Source of the DNA: Vitis vinifera
Taxonomy: Eukaryota; Streptophyta; Magnoliopsida; Vitales; Vitaceae
DNA: 64,000 nt
NCBI RefSeq assembly: GCF_030704535.1
Contig: NC_081821.1
Coordinates: 511,001-575,000, forward strand
Direction: 5' to 3'
Each line of letters opens with the position of its first letter. The first letter of the stretch is position 1. Of this stretch, positions 1 through 13,050 are shown in pieces. The notes beneath the pieces were generated by a model. The model had not been told where the DNA came from and did not search any database. It saw only the letters and a list, made by a program, of their open reading frames with translations. The translations under genes were made by a program, and so were the position numbers.

Positions 1-1110
1 ATAATCTGTATAGTAATCTAAATGCTAAGAATGTATTGTTGTGGAGAATTAACCCAAGTGGGATGTTTCTGGTTGAATCTTTTTTTGGCCTTTTAAGAAG
101 GGATGGATAGGACTTCATTAAGGCTTGAACAGAGTCATGTTAAGTTTATCAAGAGTTCTACTTTTTTCCCCCTTTTTTTTTTCTTTTTATGTGGGCGTAT
201 GCATCTGTGCATGATCAGATGTGAGAAAGAAGTGCCTTTTCATTTGAGAAGCATGAAGAGGGTTGTCCCCAATAGGCTTTATTATGTAAGATGTATGTTA
301 CATCCAGATTTTGGTGATCTTCTTTTTCGTTGTTTCAGAATGGTTGGAAAGCTAGAATGCTTGGGAAGTGGCACCTCACTGTCTACTTTCATGTGTCTGG
401 AAAGGGGGGAAAATCCCAGAATGCAGAGCTTTTCACATTTCACACATAATTCTCAAAAGTTATTCAAATGTCTAAAGCATCAAATTATCAGCTGATTTAT
501 TATCATTTTAGGAGTAAAATGAATAAAATCCAATAAAATCTATAAATTTAGGTCAACCACCATACCCAAAGTTGGGAACCACAAAAACATAGAGATTTTT
601 TTTTTTTTTTTTTTTAAATGGAACTCTAATTAGATCTTTACTAATCAGAACGAGTGAGATTTTGTTATCTATGATATATAAAATGGGACTTATCACATGG
701 GGGTTTCTCATCTCTTTCGTTTTCATGTTATCATGGCAAGATTTTATTTGGAACCTGACAAACTGCTGAGGACTGATTATATGCAAGTCATGCCCGGTAA
801 ATTTGGTACCCAACCAACTACTTAGGAAATGTTTCATTAAGGGAACCAATGGCCTCTTGTCTGGTTGGAAGATTTGACTACATAGTATTGAATTAATTAT
901 GGCAAATTGCTATTGATTTTGACCTGTATCTTGTAGTGATGTTGCTGCCCATATGATCAGACGCACAAGTTGCCAACTAAAATTGACTTATTTTTTTAAA
1001 ATCATCCATCTAATTGGCTTTAAAGGATTATCTACATGCTGCAATTTTTTCTTCTGCTGCACTTGCATGCTATTTCATATTGCCGCATTTTTTCAATGTA
1101 TTTTGTGCAG

Positions 1111-1754
1111 GACATTGCAGAGCATTTGACGACCATATATCTCAAACGCTGTGAACGTGGCAAACGCTGTTTATATGAAGGTTCAACTCCATCAGGGGGA
1201 TTCCCTAATTCATGGGTATTTATAATTTTTTTCTTTTTTTTGTTTACTCTTCCTTTATTATTTCATATGTGCCATCCAAAACTGGTGTGGGCTGTTGAAA
1301 CAATATGGTTTTTATATGCAGTTATAAATTCTATTGAATTACAATCATGTTATGCCTAGTCAAAAAATTTTATTTGCATCGTGATACATGATTTTTTTGT
1401 GACAGAGTGGTGCAACCTACTGTACTTCAGAACTTGCAGTCTTGAAGAATAATGAGATTCATATCTGGGATAGGGGCTATGATGATGAAGGAAATCAAGT
1501 AAGTTTGAAAGCCTTACTTGATTTCACTTAGCTAGATATTTTATTTAATTATCATGTTCTGTTTCAGCATAAATCAAGAGCCTCCTGTAAGTGTTTTATT
1601 TCATTCATCACAGGTTTGGGGAGTGAAGGAGGGTCCTTACGAGTTCAAGCCGGCACCTGCCTCAAGTTCCAATGACATGTTTTCTCCTTTAAATTTTGCC
1701 CCCCCTCTGCCCATGGAGAAAAGAATAGATGGTTCATTTGTTTTACAAGAATGA
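1111..1754 (+). CDS. C-terminal exons of an unrecognised plant protein (partial)
   Basis: Three consecutive exons, 1111-1215, 1406-1498 and 1614-1754 (stop included), join in phase 0 with clear AG acceptors and GT donors and give a 112-residue C-terminus. The first exon is rich in Cys, Lys and Arg (YLKRCERGKRCLYEG). The second has Trp and acidic residues (HIWDRGYDDEGNQ), and the third ends with a Pro/Ser-rich tail (PAPASSSNDMFSP) and FVLQE. There is no membrane segment. I do not recognise the family. The real exon structure and the lack of stops across three phase-matched exons argue for a genuine gene whose 5' part lies left of the window. The first 1110 bases look intronic, with T-rich tracts. 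Confidence 0.7.
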
Positions 1755-2318
1755 TCACTACTTTATAACCATGACATGTAAATTTTCAACTTTCATGATT
1801 CTTAGATCTTACATATTGTGTTTTTGTCTATTCTATTTCCTCCGAATGAACTTGATGCATTGAACAATTAGCAATGTAAAATTGCACTCAATAGCTGAAG
1901 TGCAATAAAATGTATAGTGATGGTTGGGAGCTTGTGAATTTCCAGTTCATCATATATCCATATGTGATTCCTAGAACCTGTATACTAAGACAAGGCTTTA
2001 GTTTACACATTGATTCATGGAGATGGAGGAAATTCTTCTTTCTCTTTTTGTGATCAAATGAATCATTAATGAGTTCTCCCAAAAATAATTGCTGTCATGG
2101 TTATATGAATATCTGCATTCCCTCAGTTTTCATCATGGAAAGCTTAAATTTCAGCTTTGAGATCTTGTTGTAAATGGGAAAAAAAGAGATTTCTGCTCAG
2201 GAAATGGAGGCAATAGTATGATTGAAGTGGATAAAAGTTATACAAATAAAATGAAATCACATGAATGGGCTGTTAAGTACTCCGGATAAGCACAGGATAA
2301 GAGTTGCCTGTATGCGAC

Positions 2319-4014
2319 CTAGACAGTGCTGTTGAGGTAAAAGTATAAACCAGCAAGTGCTGCAATTCCAACCACAATAGCAATAGGTAATGCTCGCCTG
2401 TTCCAGATTAAACACCATGTGAGAAGTTTGAATTCATGAAACAAAACGTTCGACAGAAGAAACCATTGCATGCTACATTCCTTTGATGACAAGAGTTAGG
2501 CTTACCCAATTGCTTCATCTTTCTGGATCTGTGTTTTCCGTGCCTTCCGAACATCCATGTCATTAGCATTTTTTGCCACAGCAGGCTGATATGGCCTAAA
2601 TCTTCGCTTTGGAGCACCACAAACTGCAAAGCAATTTACACAATGGTCATCTACTGCATTATCCTTCTCCGCAACTCAAACTAGGTTGAGGAGATCCTTT
2701 ACTCTCTCTTCACATTTTCCAGCAAACAGTTCATGAAAATTGCTAATTGCCCAAAACTCTACTTGATAAAACCATGAGGAACAACTGGAACTCACCAAGA
2801 GATGGTTCCTATGGAAGACAGCACTGATATTATGTGGAACACGAGAACAATCTGGACCTATCCCAATAAACTTCCCTCGTATGCCTAATTATTCAGTTGC
2901 TTGCTTGTCTCTCTTGGGCTGTGCTTGTTTCAAAACTTGCCCACTACTGTATGTTGCCTATTTGTCTTGGTTCAAGGTGCATGGTGCATTTGTTGCAAGG
3001 GAAATGAGCTGAGTTTGCCTATAAATTGAGGTATTAACAAACACGGTTGTGAGTTAGAAAAGGTTGGAGCATGTTGCCAGTCAGCATCACCTCGGTTTGT
3101 TTATGTATATGACAAGAACCCTCTCATATCTAAGCTGGAGTACTAGCATTGCACAGCCTAGACGACAATAATTCAATTGGGAATTTGGCCTTCAAGCAAA
3201 CTGCTAGGCACAAAACATAGAGCAAGCCTTGATGAATTAGGAAGTCTTGGCGGCTAGAGAGGAGACCCCCTGAGAGGAGAGAACATGGCCCTGACAAACG
3301 AAATCTCTCTCTCTCTCTGTCTCATCATTTTTTTCTGGGTCCACTAGAACTAGCTCAAAGAATCAACAAGGGAAGTTACAAATATAGAAGAGTTGAAACA
3401 ATGATAGATTCCCTGACATAAATTCCATAAAATTCTAAATATAAGAGGAACGAAAATCAAAAGAAAAGGATGGATACGAAAAGAATCAGTTTTGACTCCC
3501 ATGGAATAACAGCAGTGTCAGATTCAGGTTCAAATGGATGTCATATGTCAATACCATACATGTACATATCTGAAAAATAGCATCCGGGAAAAAGGGGGAA
3601 AAAGGGGTCGAATTCATGGAATGATGGCGATTACCTGGACAGAAGTATCCATCAGGTAGTTTCTCAAATGGAGTTCTGTCGTTGTAAATATATCTGCATC
3701 CATAGAATTGCATTAATATTCAGCAGAAGAGTTGTTTAAACTTCTGGGTCTTGAACAACCAAGAGGGAAGAAGAAACAGACCCGCAGTCACGGCAGATAT
3801 AGGCTTGCTTGGAGGCCACACGCATGGAGATTTTAGGCGCAGTAGAAGGGAGAGCACGGTGTTGATTAGGGGGCAACAAGAGGTGAATAGAGGGAGAAAA
3901 GAAGGAGGATCTCAAAGCAAAACGGTCCATAGGACGTCGCAGGCCAACATTGCCTGTGGGGGCTAATGGACAGGACTTGGTAGCCTCAAGCCTTGTGGGT
4001 GAAGGCAGGGCCAT
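2319..4014 (-). CDS. Plastid rubredoxin-like protein with C-terminal membrane anchor
   Basis: Four exons on the minus strand, 3782-4014, 3635-3693, 2506-2623 and 2319-2397, join in frame to 162 residues. The N-terminus (about 65 residues) is Ser/Pro/Arg-rich with few acidic residues, like a chloroplast transit peptide. The rubredoxin fold follows: CRDCG at the end of exon 1, the YIYNDRTPFEKLPDGYFCP stretch in exon 2, then CGAPKRRF in exon 3, which supplies the two CxxCG-type iron knuckles. The last exon is one hydrophobic helix (ALPIAIVVGIAALAGLYFYL) and a short tail, so the domain is probably tethered to a thylakoid or envelope membrane. Family members are electron carriers, some linked to photosystem assembly; the exact partner is inferred. 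The start was chosen at the first ATG that gives a transit peptide, and no key Cys is missing. Confidence 0.88.
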
Positions 4015-5253
4015 TCTCTCTCCTTTTTCTCTTCCTACTTCTCCGTACTGTGTCTGTGAGAAGGGGAAGAAGAGATGAGTAGATAAGAAAGTGGATGTAG
4101 AATATGGATACAGTGAAATTGTATTAGTATTAGAAATGTGTGGAAGCGTGGCTTTCATACTCCCCACACAAGCCCTGTCCATGTACCCACTTTTTATGTC
4201 TTCTCTTATCTTCTTACACAATTTCGCTCCTGTGTTTCTCAAAACCCCATCTTTGTTTTTACAAAGCTTCTAGATTGGTCTTTGTACAGTTGGACCATTT
4301 CTGGGATTTGAGTCTTTTTCTGAATTTTGACCCATGTCTAAATATGCCAGTAGAGGGTTAAAGTTGGTCATTATACTAATCCACCTCCTTAGTCGTACGT
4401 ACTCTGTTTTGAGTTCTATTATTTAAACTAGATTATAGCTTTATCGTACCCTGCAGGTCCACCCAAATTGTTCGATACAATTGGATAATTTGGGAAATAT
4501 TTGCTTTGTGTAAGTATCCATAAATTCCCTACCATATGGTCTATCTTTACAATCCTGCAGCCAAAGTGCCGGTCCTGACAAGCAATTGCTGGTCATCTTT
4601 AAGCATGAGTAACATTAGTATCATTCATTTGTTTGTATTATTGAGTGAAGTTGGGTGGGCACTAACCATTTGTTATATAAGCTGGGCTAACACAATCCTT
4701 TATCACACCCACCCTGCAGAAGCGTGTTTTGATGGGTGCAGGGGTTCATAAACCGGGTGGGTTATTGCCTGTCATCACAATGGGATCACTGTTGGAACAA
4801 AACAGCCTTTTTTATACGAATCAAAATACCAGCTTTCCAGCAGAGCCAGGACCATGTTAAGTCCAGTATTAGCAGAAGCTACTGATCTTATCGCAGCACA
4901 TGAGATGCAAGTTGAAACACTATAATTACAGTGATGCAGTAAGAAGTGCTTTTGTTTAAAAAATTGGTTTCTACTCCTATGGTCTGGTAATACCTGAGAA
5001 GCAATGGAACAATCATCATTGTAGCTTTTCAGAATCATGGCCAACTATGGCAGACTACAACAAAATAGCCCACAAATCTGGAACTGCAGAAAGGGGTGTA
5101 TAATCTTAATAGAATTTGACAAAATGAAGATTTACACAGATGAAAATCGCCATCTAGATTACAGCAACAAACCATGGTAAGTTTGGAGGTAAGATTTATA
5201 AGGGTCAAAATGCAAAACATGTCATCACTTTTAACAATATGATGCTTCAGCTG
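4015..5253. other. Intergenic region between rubredoxin and xylosyltransferase genes
   Basis: This holds the 5' flank of the rubredoxin gene and the 3' flank of the IRX10-type gene. Short open frames occur on both strands but have no family resemblance or splice structure. I see no transposon or RNA gene. Confidence 0.5.
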
Positions 5254-8200
5254 CTACCAAGGTTTCAGGTCACCCACTGGGCCTGCAGTCCAGTTTAAGA
5301 TCTTCTCACCTGGCTTCAGGTAAATGTTCCTGCCATGTGGCAACTTCCGTGCAAGTCCATTCAAAATTTGATGGAAAGCATCCCCTGGTTGAGCAGGTTG
5401 TGGGAACAACATTGCCTGCTTCATTGAAGGGTTGGCAAGTAATCTCTGCTTCCTCAATATTACCTCAGGTGGGATTGATGTGAGAATTGTGTCCAAGTTG
5501 GGAACATCTTCCTCAGCTACAAACACCCCAATTTCTTCCCACGGAATTGCATCAGCAAAGGGTAAAACAATGTCATCTGCGATGATGACAGGGATGCACC
5601 CAAATATCACTCCTTCAACTAATCTTGGACTCCATGGGGCCCATCCTAGGGGGCACAAACAAAACACAGCCCGTTGCATGTCCTCATAATAAGTCATTGG
5701 GTGCTCTGTTGAGATGTCAAAAAGTGGATTGTCTTTAAAATTCTCCCACACAGCTGCCCGTGCGCCTCTGCAAAAATGTCCAAAAAAAAAAAAAGTTGGA
5801 TTAAAAAACATCTTGGCATAAATTTCATATTAAAGATCATTGGACAAATTAAGGAACAAAAAACAATTTATCCTACTTTCCATATTACTTGAAGAAAATT
5901 GCATTTGTTTCTCATGGCATTTGAGGAGGACCAAATTTAATTTTTATGAGGGGCTAATTTTTAGAAATTTGAGAACTGACATAACATCTCTTATCAGCAT
6001 GCTTGGTTGGGTCCAAATTTTTTCACAACAGGACTAGTTTTCTTCTCTCCCATTGAAAGGATTTATACATGCATTAAAAATATTTCATATCACTTCGATG
6101 TCTAAACACCCCAATGTCAACATATAAAAATTGTGAGGAATACCTTGCATAATAACCACCTTCTGGGTCATTTCCTACATCATAGAACAATCCTCGGAAG
6201 TAGACAAAGATAGACCTAGGAGTGTCTGGCGGGATCAAGTGGGACTGCATTTTCTGTGGAGGAGCATATGGAGGGATTGTGATTGAGCCTTCTTTCAAGC
6301 AAACATGATTCCGTTGTCCAAAAGTTTGAACCAAGGTGGCACGCTGGAGCAAGTGAAGAATTCCTCTTTCAATAGCTTTCTCTTCCTGTTATAATGGACA
6401 TGAACAGAGGCCCAGTGAAAGTGAATAATGAGTTTAGGAAGAAAAGACACTAGCCAGAGGCCTCTCTGAAAAACTAAATCTGGGCCAGTTGGTTCAAGAG
6501 CACATTCAAGCAGACTATCCAAACGAATGAATGTGGGGGAGTACTGGGTGACAAAAGAAATTGAAGTTTCTTACTTGGTAATGGAAGCACGCCCCAAAGT
6601 CATGGGGCACTACAAAAAAGTGATCAGCCCCTTCTGTCCGATTCCAATAAGGCCAGTTTGAAGAGATAAGCTGTATTGCACTTCTCATCATCCGCGGTGA
6701 TTTGAAAGGCAAAGGGAGGCCATTTGGAGTCAGATCACATGTGGTGTAAACAGGGGTATAAAACCAATCTGCTTCCTCAGGATTGAGGGTTCTAACAGGA
6801 CTAGATAAGAGGAATCGATGCATAAAAATCTCAGCTGCAAACATATGTGTGAGGCATCTGGGGTCCTTTTGCAGAATCTTCTTGTTGTATTTACTTGGAA
6901 GTTCATAAACAAAAACTTTCAACCTTCCCACTGGATTGTCTTCCAAGACGTCACCAGCGCTACCTACATGAGGTGCAACCCAAGGCGTGGTTAGAGATCC
7001 TAATTTTTTAAGTTCAGTTGACAGGTTAGGAAAATTTTGCTGCTAGCAGATTTTTAAAGGACATGAAGGATTTCTAGTAGCAACATTCTAGAGAAAATAA
7101 AACCAAAATTAATGAGACCTTCCCCAGTAACTTAACTTTCATAGGATCATGGGTGGAAATTCTTAATATCACATCCTGATATACAGAATATAATACAGTA
7201 AGAAACTAGGATTTAGCTCCCAAATATCTTATAAGTCTATACTTTAAGCAAGAAAAAATAAAAATAAAAAACTGGCTCTAACAACTCAAAACCTTAATTA
7301 ATGAAACAGAAAAAACCTCTCTAAGTGGTCAACAGCAAGTACACAGTAAATTTTCACCCTAACAGGCCCATTATAAGGCTAATTATGTGCATACTAGAGG
7401 ATAAAACCTTCAGAATCCTTCATCAGACTTTTAAATCTAATGTGTGAATTTTCCTAAAACTCTTTAAAGAACTTTTCGTCAACAGCAAGCACACAGTAAA
7501 TTTGCACCCTTAACAGCCCCAGTACAAGGCTAATTGGATGCATGCTAGAGGATAAAACCTTCAGACTCCTTCATCAGACTTTTAAATCTAATGTGTGAAT
7601 TTTCTTGACTCTCCTATGAGAGCATTCTGCTATTTGCTCAAACCAAGGCACCTCCTCCATCCCACTATTTTTCTCTGTACCCCTTGTTCCTCCTCCCTTC
7701 AAGCCTTGCTCAAATTTCTCAAACATTTAACATTACGATAATTATTATTATTATTATTATTTTTATCTATTTTGGGAAAACTGATGTATATCAAACCTTC
7801 ATTAGCCCCATGCCAACAACTGAGCTTAGGTAGATGTATGGGGAGTTATCAAATCAAAACTGGCCTATCAAAAGCACAAGAAAATTCAAGTCAAAACTCA
7901 GGTAAATATTGATCCCAATGTTGATACTACAAGTCCAATCAATTTAATTTTGATGTCAAACCAGCCTAATGGGAAGTGGGAACCAAGTTGCATTACCATC
8001 ATTCATCAGGATGTGAGGTATTATTGCCTATCCAATTTTTAGCTCCTGCATTGCAGCCCCAACTGTATAGCTTAGTTGAATCACAATAATTGAGAAGTTT
8101 TCCCAATGGAAAATGACAAGGCCAATTGTCAAAATTAGCTTAATTCAACCCAAGTCTAGTGAACATTGGTCATGACATGATCATCTAGACTCAGACAGAA

Positions 8201-9185
8201 TTTTCATTGAGTCAATTCAATAAAAGCTCTAACCTAATGAAAAATCTAAAAATATGATCACTCTCCTGGGCAGAACATCCACAAAATCAATCAAACAGTC
8301 ATACAGTCATACAGTCAAGTAGAAAATACACACGAATCAATTTTAAGCACTATAACCCTGAGAATAGTTTAAGATATGATCTATTTCTTAATGAGTTACA
8401 ACAAATATAGTGATAGTTTTTATCCAATTCCATTATTTAAGGGTGTCAGCCCAAGGAGCTGTAGGACCAGTGTTGTTAAAAGACACAAGACTTCAATTTA
8501 AGAAGAAACGTCAAAAAGAAAGAAATTGGAATTGTCAATGAATCAGAGAGGTATATGGTCGGGTCTTTTTTATCCTATTGACAATTGGGTAAATTTTCAA
8601 ATGTTAGTGTTGTATTGCAGAGGACTGAGCAACATCAAATGTATGATACAATTGCTCAAATATAAGATATTAGAACCAGTCTTGCAACACCTGGTAATGG
8701 GTACAATTTGGAAAGAAACCAGGATCTAGAAAGCAGGTTTCATAAAATGCAAGCTTCAGAAAAAGGCTTCGAGATTCACTTCAAATTACATTTGTGGAAA
8801 ACAATGCTAATTTTCATGAGCAAAAATTCGCTGGCTTTCTTGAAAAGAACAACTCCCACGAACCTGATAAAGTCGAAATTCACCAAACAAACATCCAATT
8901 GATGTCCCAAACCCCAGGCTCTGTATCAGAAATCAGAAGAAAAGGAAAACCTCAAATGCGTCACTCAACTAAAGAAAAACCCTAGCTTTGAATGATTAAA
9001 CCCATATGATGAAGTAATGAATTCAAAGAGGAAAGAAAACCCATTAAGGAGGAAGGAGGAGGAGAAGAAAAAAGCCAACCGGAGATTCGCTCAGTACGTT
9101 GACCCCGACGGAGCTGCTCAGCACCAACCCTCAAAGAAGAGGCAATCAATAAAAGCACACAAAACACCCACCTACAAAGCTCCAT
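5254..9185 (-). CDS. IRX10: IRX10-type beta-1,4-xylosyltransferase (GT47 exostosin family)
   Basis: Exons 9080-9185, 6575-6963, 6144-6385 and 5254-5767 join in phase to 416 residues, the usual length for IRX10/IRX10-L. Exon 1 codes a signal peptide or anchor (MELCRWVFCVLLLIASSLRV) and the conserved RTERISG. The next exons carry the exostosin domain: GRLKVFVYELPSKYNKK, HMFAAEIFMHRFLLSS, ADWFYTPVYTTCDLT, WPYWNRTEGADHFFVVPHDFG and FVYFRGLFYDVGNDPEGGYY. The last exon has CPLGWAPWSPRLVE and FGCIPVIIADDIVLPF, the nucleotide-sugar binding part. By homology it elongates the xylan backbone in the Golgi with IRX9 and IRX14 partners in secondary walls. Intron 1 is about 2.1 kb and contains a tandem duplication. 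No defect is visible. Assignment to IRX10 rather than IRX10-L is by similarity only. Confidence 0.95.
7328..7607. repeat. Two-copy tandem duplication in intron 1 of the IRX10-type gene
   Basis: The stretch from GTCAACAGCAAG at 7328 recurs at about 7478. Both copies share ACACAGTAAATTT, TAGAGGATAAAACCTTCAGA and CATCAGACTTTTAAATC in the same order. The period is about 150 bp, with a few differences between copies. Confidence 0.9.
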
Positions 9186-10355
9186 ATTTGGACTTGATTC
9201 GCCAGTCGGATTTTCCTCCTCTTTTAGATTGTTGAGTCTTGGGTTGAGATAGATATGGATGAACAATTTAAAAACTTGACTTGGGTTTTGCTTTTTTGTG
9301 TCTGTATTCTCTTTTTCTTCTCTTCTACGAGTCCATCCTATGGTTTTGTCTCAACATTCCAACTAATACCATGCTGTATGCTCAGCCCACCACGCACTTT
9401 CCACTTCCTTGTTTTTTTTTCTTTTTTCTTCCCCTCAATTTCAAGCCAGGCTACGAAAATTGGTCAAACTATTTGTGGCTCTGACAAGGGGTCCATATAG
9501 CCACCACTTTCTTATCATACAAACTTACACTTCACCATTCACATCATCAACATGGAAGAGAGGATCCAGATTCAGCCTCTAAATTTACTTGTTTGATTGA
9601 CCATCTCATATTATCATCTTCTACACAACTACACCCCCATTTTCAATTATGATAAATCAATTTTCAAACAATGAATAAAAGTAATCCATACTCTAGAATC
9701 ATATGAGAGTTGGTGACGCTATGATCAGGACATTAATTTATGTTGGTCTCTATGGGTTGGTTGCCAGTATTGAATGACTATGGGACGCCACCGTGGCTTC
9801 TTTTTTAAAGTTGATAACCATTCCCTGTTCTGTTGCTAGTTAATGCGAGTGGTTGGGTTTCCATTAAAATTGTTTGTCCTATATTCAATGATCCTCAACT
9901 GCCTACTTCCTACATATTTTGCATACGCTTTTGGCTCTTATGTCCTTTCGTTGCAGTCTCCTTTATTCACTGAGAAAATGAGACGGGGAGTCGAAAGTTA
10001 TTTTGTTGAACTGTTCTTTCCTGCTATTTATTTCATAGAAGATCATAAAAGATTAGATGTAAGTATGAGATCAGGTCAAGTAAAGCTTCAATAATGTATT
10101 GATGGTGCTGCTGTAGGGGAGAGGCATTTAATTTGGAGGTGATGGCTAGGTGCTGTTTCTGTCCTCTCTCCGACCAACCATGTCCCCATGTAGTTAAACT
10201 CCTCACCACCCCACATCAATTCATAGATTCATATAGTTGGTAGCCGGTGCTGTTTTTTCCATGGCACTTCAATACTGGGCTCTGTTTCTTGTATATATTT
10301 CTTACTACATAGTATATTTTGCAGATGCTGCTACACAGAAAAAGGGACAAGAGCC
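9186..10355. promoter_or_regulatory. Divergent upstream region of the IRX10-type and SEC14-like genes
   Basis: About 1.2 kb separates the two divergent start codons. It contains pyrimidine-rich tracts near 9290-9440 and no gene-like frame with splice support. It should hold both promoters, but I cannot point to a decisive element. Confidence 0.5.
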
Positions 10356-12129
10356 ATGAGCTTTGATGAGAAGTTAGAAGAAGCGAGAGATGGGGAAGGT
10401 AGCATGAAAATCAATGAGATGGAACAGACTAAAGTCAGTCTCATGAGGACCTATGTTGAATCCCAGGATCCTTCTTCCCGGGACCCTTCTTCCCAGGTAC
10501 CATGACTTCTACTGCCTTCTTAATTTCATCCCTCTTCATCGTCTCATCATTATACATGCTGATTTTCTTCTCTCCTTCTGAGACTATTTAATGAAGTTCC
10601 TTCATTAAAGTTTACATTTCAAAACAAGGAGGAAGCATCCCCAAAGTGGGCTGGAGATAGGAGACTCTATACATACTTCTATTAAGCATGCTGCCTAATT
10701 TTGGTGTGCAGAAAGCGGATGATCTGATGATTAGAAGGTTCCTTCGTGCTCGTGATTTAGATGTAGAGAAGGCTTCTGCCCTCTTCCTCAGGTACCTGAA
10801 ATGGAGACAAACATTTGTTCCAAATGGTTCCATTTCTTTGTCGCAGGTCCGAAATGAAGTGGCTCAGAACAAGATGTTTCTGCAAGGATTGGATAAACAA
10901 GGCCGACCCATAAGCGTTGTCCTTGGTGCTAAACATTTCCAATACCAAGGGAGTTTAGATGAGTTCAAACGTATGTTCTCACCATCCTAGTCTTTATATA
11001 ACTGCAAAATCTTTTATAGCTCAAGCTAAAACCAGAATATAAAGCCTATCAGTTTGGGGTTCAATTCTTCTCAGAAATGAATTGAGCTCTGTCCAGACTA
11101 GAGATGTATACTCAGATCAGTACTCAAAGCTCTGCATCAGCTTTCTTAATTAGCCTTGCAGACGAAAATTCAATTAAATGGTATGCAAGTAGATATTGAA
11201 ATTGAAATCAGCTTAGACAAGTAATTAACTCGTTGTATTTACAGGTTTTTTAGTGTATGCTTTCGACAAAATATGCACAAGGTGGTTGTCTCTTTCTTTA
11301 CATTGGATTTTTTTCCTATTTCCTTCTAGTTTATTATATCAGTACTGAGGCTACAATCAGAAACTGAGAAAACAGTAGGTTATAGCAGTTGACTAATTAA
11401 TATTTGATATAACCATAATGCATCAGGATGCCACCAGGACAGGAGAAGTTTGTTGTTATTGGAGATCTTGAAGGATGGGGATATTCAAATAGTGATATGC
11501 GCGCATACCTTGGAGCTCTATCCATTTTGCAGGTCTATTTCTGCTCCATTCTTTTGAAATTGTGATTCTTTAATTTCCTTTTTCTGTTTAAGAAGCAGAC
11601 AAAAAAACTCTCAATCAGGATCTGTCAGCCATGTTAGTTCAGTCAAGAGAACATGGAAACTACTACATCTTCTACCACAGCCCAACATGATCATTTATAT
11701 TAACCGTTTGGACTGTGTCACTACATTTTCCATTGCCACCTTAGTAACCAAATTAGTTGCTGTTGAATGGCAGGACTACTACCCTGAAAGACTTGGGAAG
11801 CTGTTTATTATTCATGCACCTTACATATTTATGGCAATATGGAAAATTGTTTACCCATTTATCGACAAAAATACCAAGAAGAAGGTAAGATTTTAAACTT
11901 ATTCTCTGGCTTGTTTGCTGTGGAAGCATCATGTACATCGGTCCCTGTCCGGCCATGTGCACAGTTGAAGCATCACCATTTTATGGTTGATTAAATTTGC
12001 ATGCCCTTGCAGATCGTGCTTGTGGAGAAGACAAAGCTGAGATCAACTCTACTTGAAGAAATTGATGAGAGCCAACTACCACAGATCTATGGAGGCAAAC
12101 TGCCATTGGTTCCAATCCAAGACAGCTAA
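10356..12129 (+). CDS. SEC14-like CRAL-TRIO lipid-transfer protein
   Basis: Six exons, 10356-10496, 10712-10970, 11245-11281, 11427-11532, 11774-11884 and 12013-12129, join in phase to 256 residues. Residues about 48-80 form the CRAL-TRIO N-terminal helix bundle (DDLMIRRFLRARDLDVEKA). The lipid-binding lobe follows, with QGRPISVVLGAKHF, FVVIGDLEGWGYSNSD, ALSILQDYYPERLGKLFIIH and APYIFMAIWKIVYPFID. The end has VLVEKTKLRSTLLEEID and LPQIYGGKLPLVP. Family members bind phosphatidylinositol or other lipids and are soluble or membrane-peripheral. There is no GOLD or nodulin extension, so it belongs to the short SEC14 class. The first 47 residues include a duplicated DPSS. The stop lies 36 bp before an old LTR, so the 3' UTR probably runs into it. 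Confidence 0.92.
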
Positions 12130-12165
12130 TCAACCAACCAATGTGCAGTGTGGAGGGTGGGCAAG

Positions 12166-13050
12166 TGTAACAATCCTTATCTAAATAAGGAATAAGAATA
12201 TCTTCTTTATTTTCTTAGATTCCCTAGCCGCATTTTTGGGTATTTCTTTTCCTAAATTTTAGGATGTTATTGCTCAAGTTTAGGAAGTTATTGTCTGGGA
12301 CTTATCTGGAAAACTAGAATGGTTTGGATTCAATTAATCTTTAATAAAATTTCTCTATTTTCTGCTTTGGAAAAGTGTTTCTTCTTCCTGGCCATTACAT
12401 TTGGCATCAGAGCAATGATTTAGCTTTGTGACCAATAGAGATGGCGGATGGAAAATGAGTTGTACAAGTCATTAGCTTACTAAAAAGTAAAAAGACAACT
12501 ATTATTGGACTGAAGAGGCAGAGAAGGAATTTAATGTTCTCAAGAAGACTACTGGTGATGCCCAGATGGTAGCTATGCGAGATTTTAGTAAGCAAGTTAT
12601 GGTGAAATATAGGCTTGGATGGTTGTATAGGAGCAGTATTAATGTAGGAAGGTCGACCAATTGCCTTTTTCAGTAAAGCTCTTTCAACGGATTGGATTGT
12701 CATTCCTATGCAGTCCAAGTGGTTAACAAAGCTGATGGGCTATGATTACCAAATTTTTCACCAGAAAGGATAAGAAAATAAAGTTGGTGATGCATTGTCA
12801 AGACAATGCAAGAGTTATGGCCATGTCCATGCCCATTTGGGATCGGTTGCAGATCCAAATACTTAGGAGCTAATAGAATCATTATAAACCGATCCTGCAA
12901 GGAATTTTAGATACAGTTGGCAACATGGAGAGGTGAGATACAGAGATCGTATTTGGCCTAATGACAACTCAGCTCTCAAGCAGTTAATTATTCATGAAGC
13001 TCGTGATGGACCTGACCTGACCTGACCTACTAGGGAACATTGTGGAGTAA
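12166..13050 (+). mobile_element. Ty3/gypsy LTR-retrotransposon fossil with 5' LTR
   Basis: 12166-12399 looks like a 234-bp LTR: it begins TGTAAC and ends ATTACA with matching inverted ends. A primer-binding site like that for initiator tRNA-Met (GGCATCAGAGC) follows at once. Downstream pieces resemble the end of a Ty3 RNase H (around 12715-12815) and the start of an integrase zinc-binding region (around 12960-13010). Most of the interior and the 3' LTR are absent. It is heavily broken and old, and its right boundary is approximate. Confidence 0.7.

Noticed and set aside
103-495. Plus-strand frame of 130 codons at the left edge
   Set aside because: Composition is driven by T-rich tracts and it reads like intron; no homology seen.
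3736-4242. Longer minus-strand start upstream of the rubredoxin ATG
   Set aside because: The extra N-terminus is not transit-peptide-like, and the ATG at 4014 gives a typical plastid targeting start.
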